From contig JAGYOJ010000109.1 of assembly GCA_018399435.1 (NCBI GenBank), positions 1 to 5,569 on the forward strand: a DNA stretch of 5,569 nt. Direction: 5' to 3'. Shown here in pieces: positions 5,164-5,569 of the stretch; position 1 is the stretch's first letter; every line of letters starts with the position of its first letter. A program made the position numbers and the translations under genes. The notes below the pieces were generated by a model. That model did not search any database, had not been told where the DNA came from, and was given only the letters and a program-made list of their open reading frames with translations. This stretch comes from Actinomycetota bacterium. Lineage in GTDB: Bacteria > Actinomycetota > Humimicrobiia > Humimicrobiales > Humimicrobiaceae.

Positions 5164-5569
5164 GATTTGTTTTTCTTCTTTTAATAAATCCTTTACACTA
5201 TTAGGCTGGATAAGTTTTACTTTTGATACCGGGTTTCCGCTTCTTGCCCAGTCCTGTATGCTATCCTGGTAATAATAAATATCTTTATCAAATCCCATTC
5301 TTCTTAACACTTTAAAATCATGGTAGGCATTGGCGCTATCTTCAGCAATTATTATTATCTCAGAATCCGGATCTATAACCCAGCCTGCGTAACTTGAAAA
5401 ACTGCCAGAAAGCTTTATATTATATGACTTTACTATATGCTGGGCCCCAAAAGAATCATAGCCTCTTGAATCTACTAATACTTTATCATTTTTTTCTAAA
5501 ATCTTTTTTAAGCTTTTAGTATTTAGAGGTATTAAATTCCCTAAATTTTTTAAAAGATTTGGCCCCTTT
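5161..5569 (-). CDS. Persulfide dioxygenase-like MBL/rhodanese protein, C-terminal part, ends at premature TAG
   Basis: The frame is open from the window edge for 135 codons to TAG at 5163-5161. The first visible residues, KGPNLLKNLG, resemble the segment at the end of the metallo-beta-lactamase fold in persulfide dioxygenase/rhodanese fusions. A complete rhodanese-like domain follows: VLVDSRGYDSFGAQHIV, then SFSSYAGWVIDPDSEIIII, an arrangement typical of the middle domain in these fusions. Where the catalytic cysteine should be it reads IIIIAEDSANA, so this is an inactive pseudo-rhodanese. After NPVSK a second rhodanese starts and is cut by the TAG just before its MVDVR strand. The layout dioxygenase, pseudo-rhodanese, active rhodanese is that of CstB-like proteins, which oxidise and transfer sulfane sulfur. 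The metal-binding part lies outside the window, so the enzyme assignment is inferred from the C terminus. If the TAG is a true stop, the protein loses its catalytic rhodanese. Confidence 0.7.
   Translation of the reverse strand, partial: KGPNLLKNLGNLIPLNTKSLKKILEKNDKVLVDSRGYDSFGAQHIVKSYNIKLSGSFSSYAGWVIDPDSEIIIIAEDSANAYHDFKVLRRMGFDKDIYYYQDSIQDWARSGNPVSKVKLIQPNSVKDLLKEEKQI

Noticed and set aside
1..5569. CRISPR arrays, insertion sequences, rRNA or integration sites
   Set aside because: No regularly spaced repeats, transposase motifs, terminal inverted repeats or rRNA segments were found. There are two tRNA genes but no adjacent integrase or duplicated tRNA end.

Overview
The window looks like the chromosome of an AT-rich bacterium. 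Coding sequence favours AGA, AGG and ATA codons, two genes start with TTG, and both tRNAs are of bacterial type; the complete tRNA-Arg encodes its 3' CCA. The gene content suggests an anaerobe: a radical SAM enzyme of the pyruvate-formate-lyase-activase type, a PEPCK/HPr-kinase-like P-loop protein and a persulfide-handling rhodanese protein. It could belong to Bacillota or a low-GC uncultured phylum. The sequence alone does not let me name a taxon.

Layout, left to right. (1) Positions 1-41 hold the 5' part of a tRNA-Ser(GCU) on the minus strand, cut by the window edge. (2) An AT-rich spacer of about 190 bp carries a good sigma70-type promoter (176-204, plus). It drives a short two-gene operon: a 53-residue, highly charged protein with DLP repeats (230-391), and a large COG3044-type 'ABC-class' ATPase (388-2118). 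The two genes overlap by TTGA, so the ATPase starts on a TTG inside the small gene's stop. (3) The ATPase converges, with only 4 bp between the stop codons, on a minus-strand gene for a 581-residue PEPCK/HPr-kinase-fold protein (2123-3868). (4) Immediately upstream of that gene, same strand, is tRNA-Arg(ACG) (3900-3976) with a strong extended -10 promoter; the two are probably co-transcribed. (5) Further upstream on the minus strand is another operon, entering from the right edge. It holds the C-terminal part of a persulfide-dioxygenase-like MBL/double-rhodanese protein (4912-5569), split by an in-frame TAG at 5161-5163, and then, 13 bp later, a radical SAM protein (4056-4898).

The most notable point is the amber codon inside the second rhodanese domain. 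The reading frame is intact and clearly homologous on both sides. The TAG is followed directly by ATG, and the natural terminal stop of the same frame is also TAG, with a TAA two codons later. This could be an ordinary nonsense mutation, a sequencing error, stop-start reinitiation giving two polypeptides, or UAG readthrough; the window cannot decide. The second point is the small DLP-repeat protein, apparently translationally coupled to an ABC-class ATPase of unknown function. Its partnership with the ATPase is inference from gene order.
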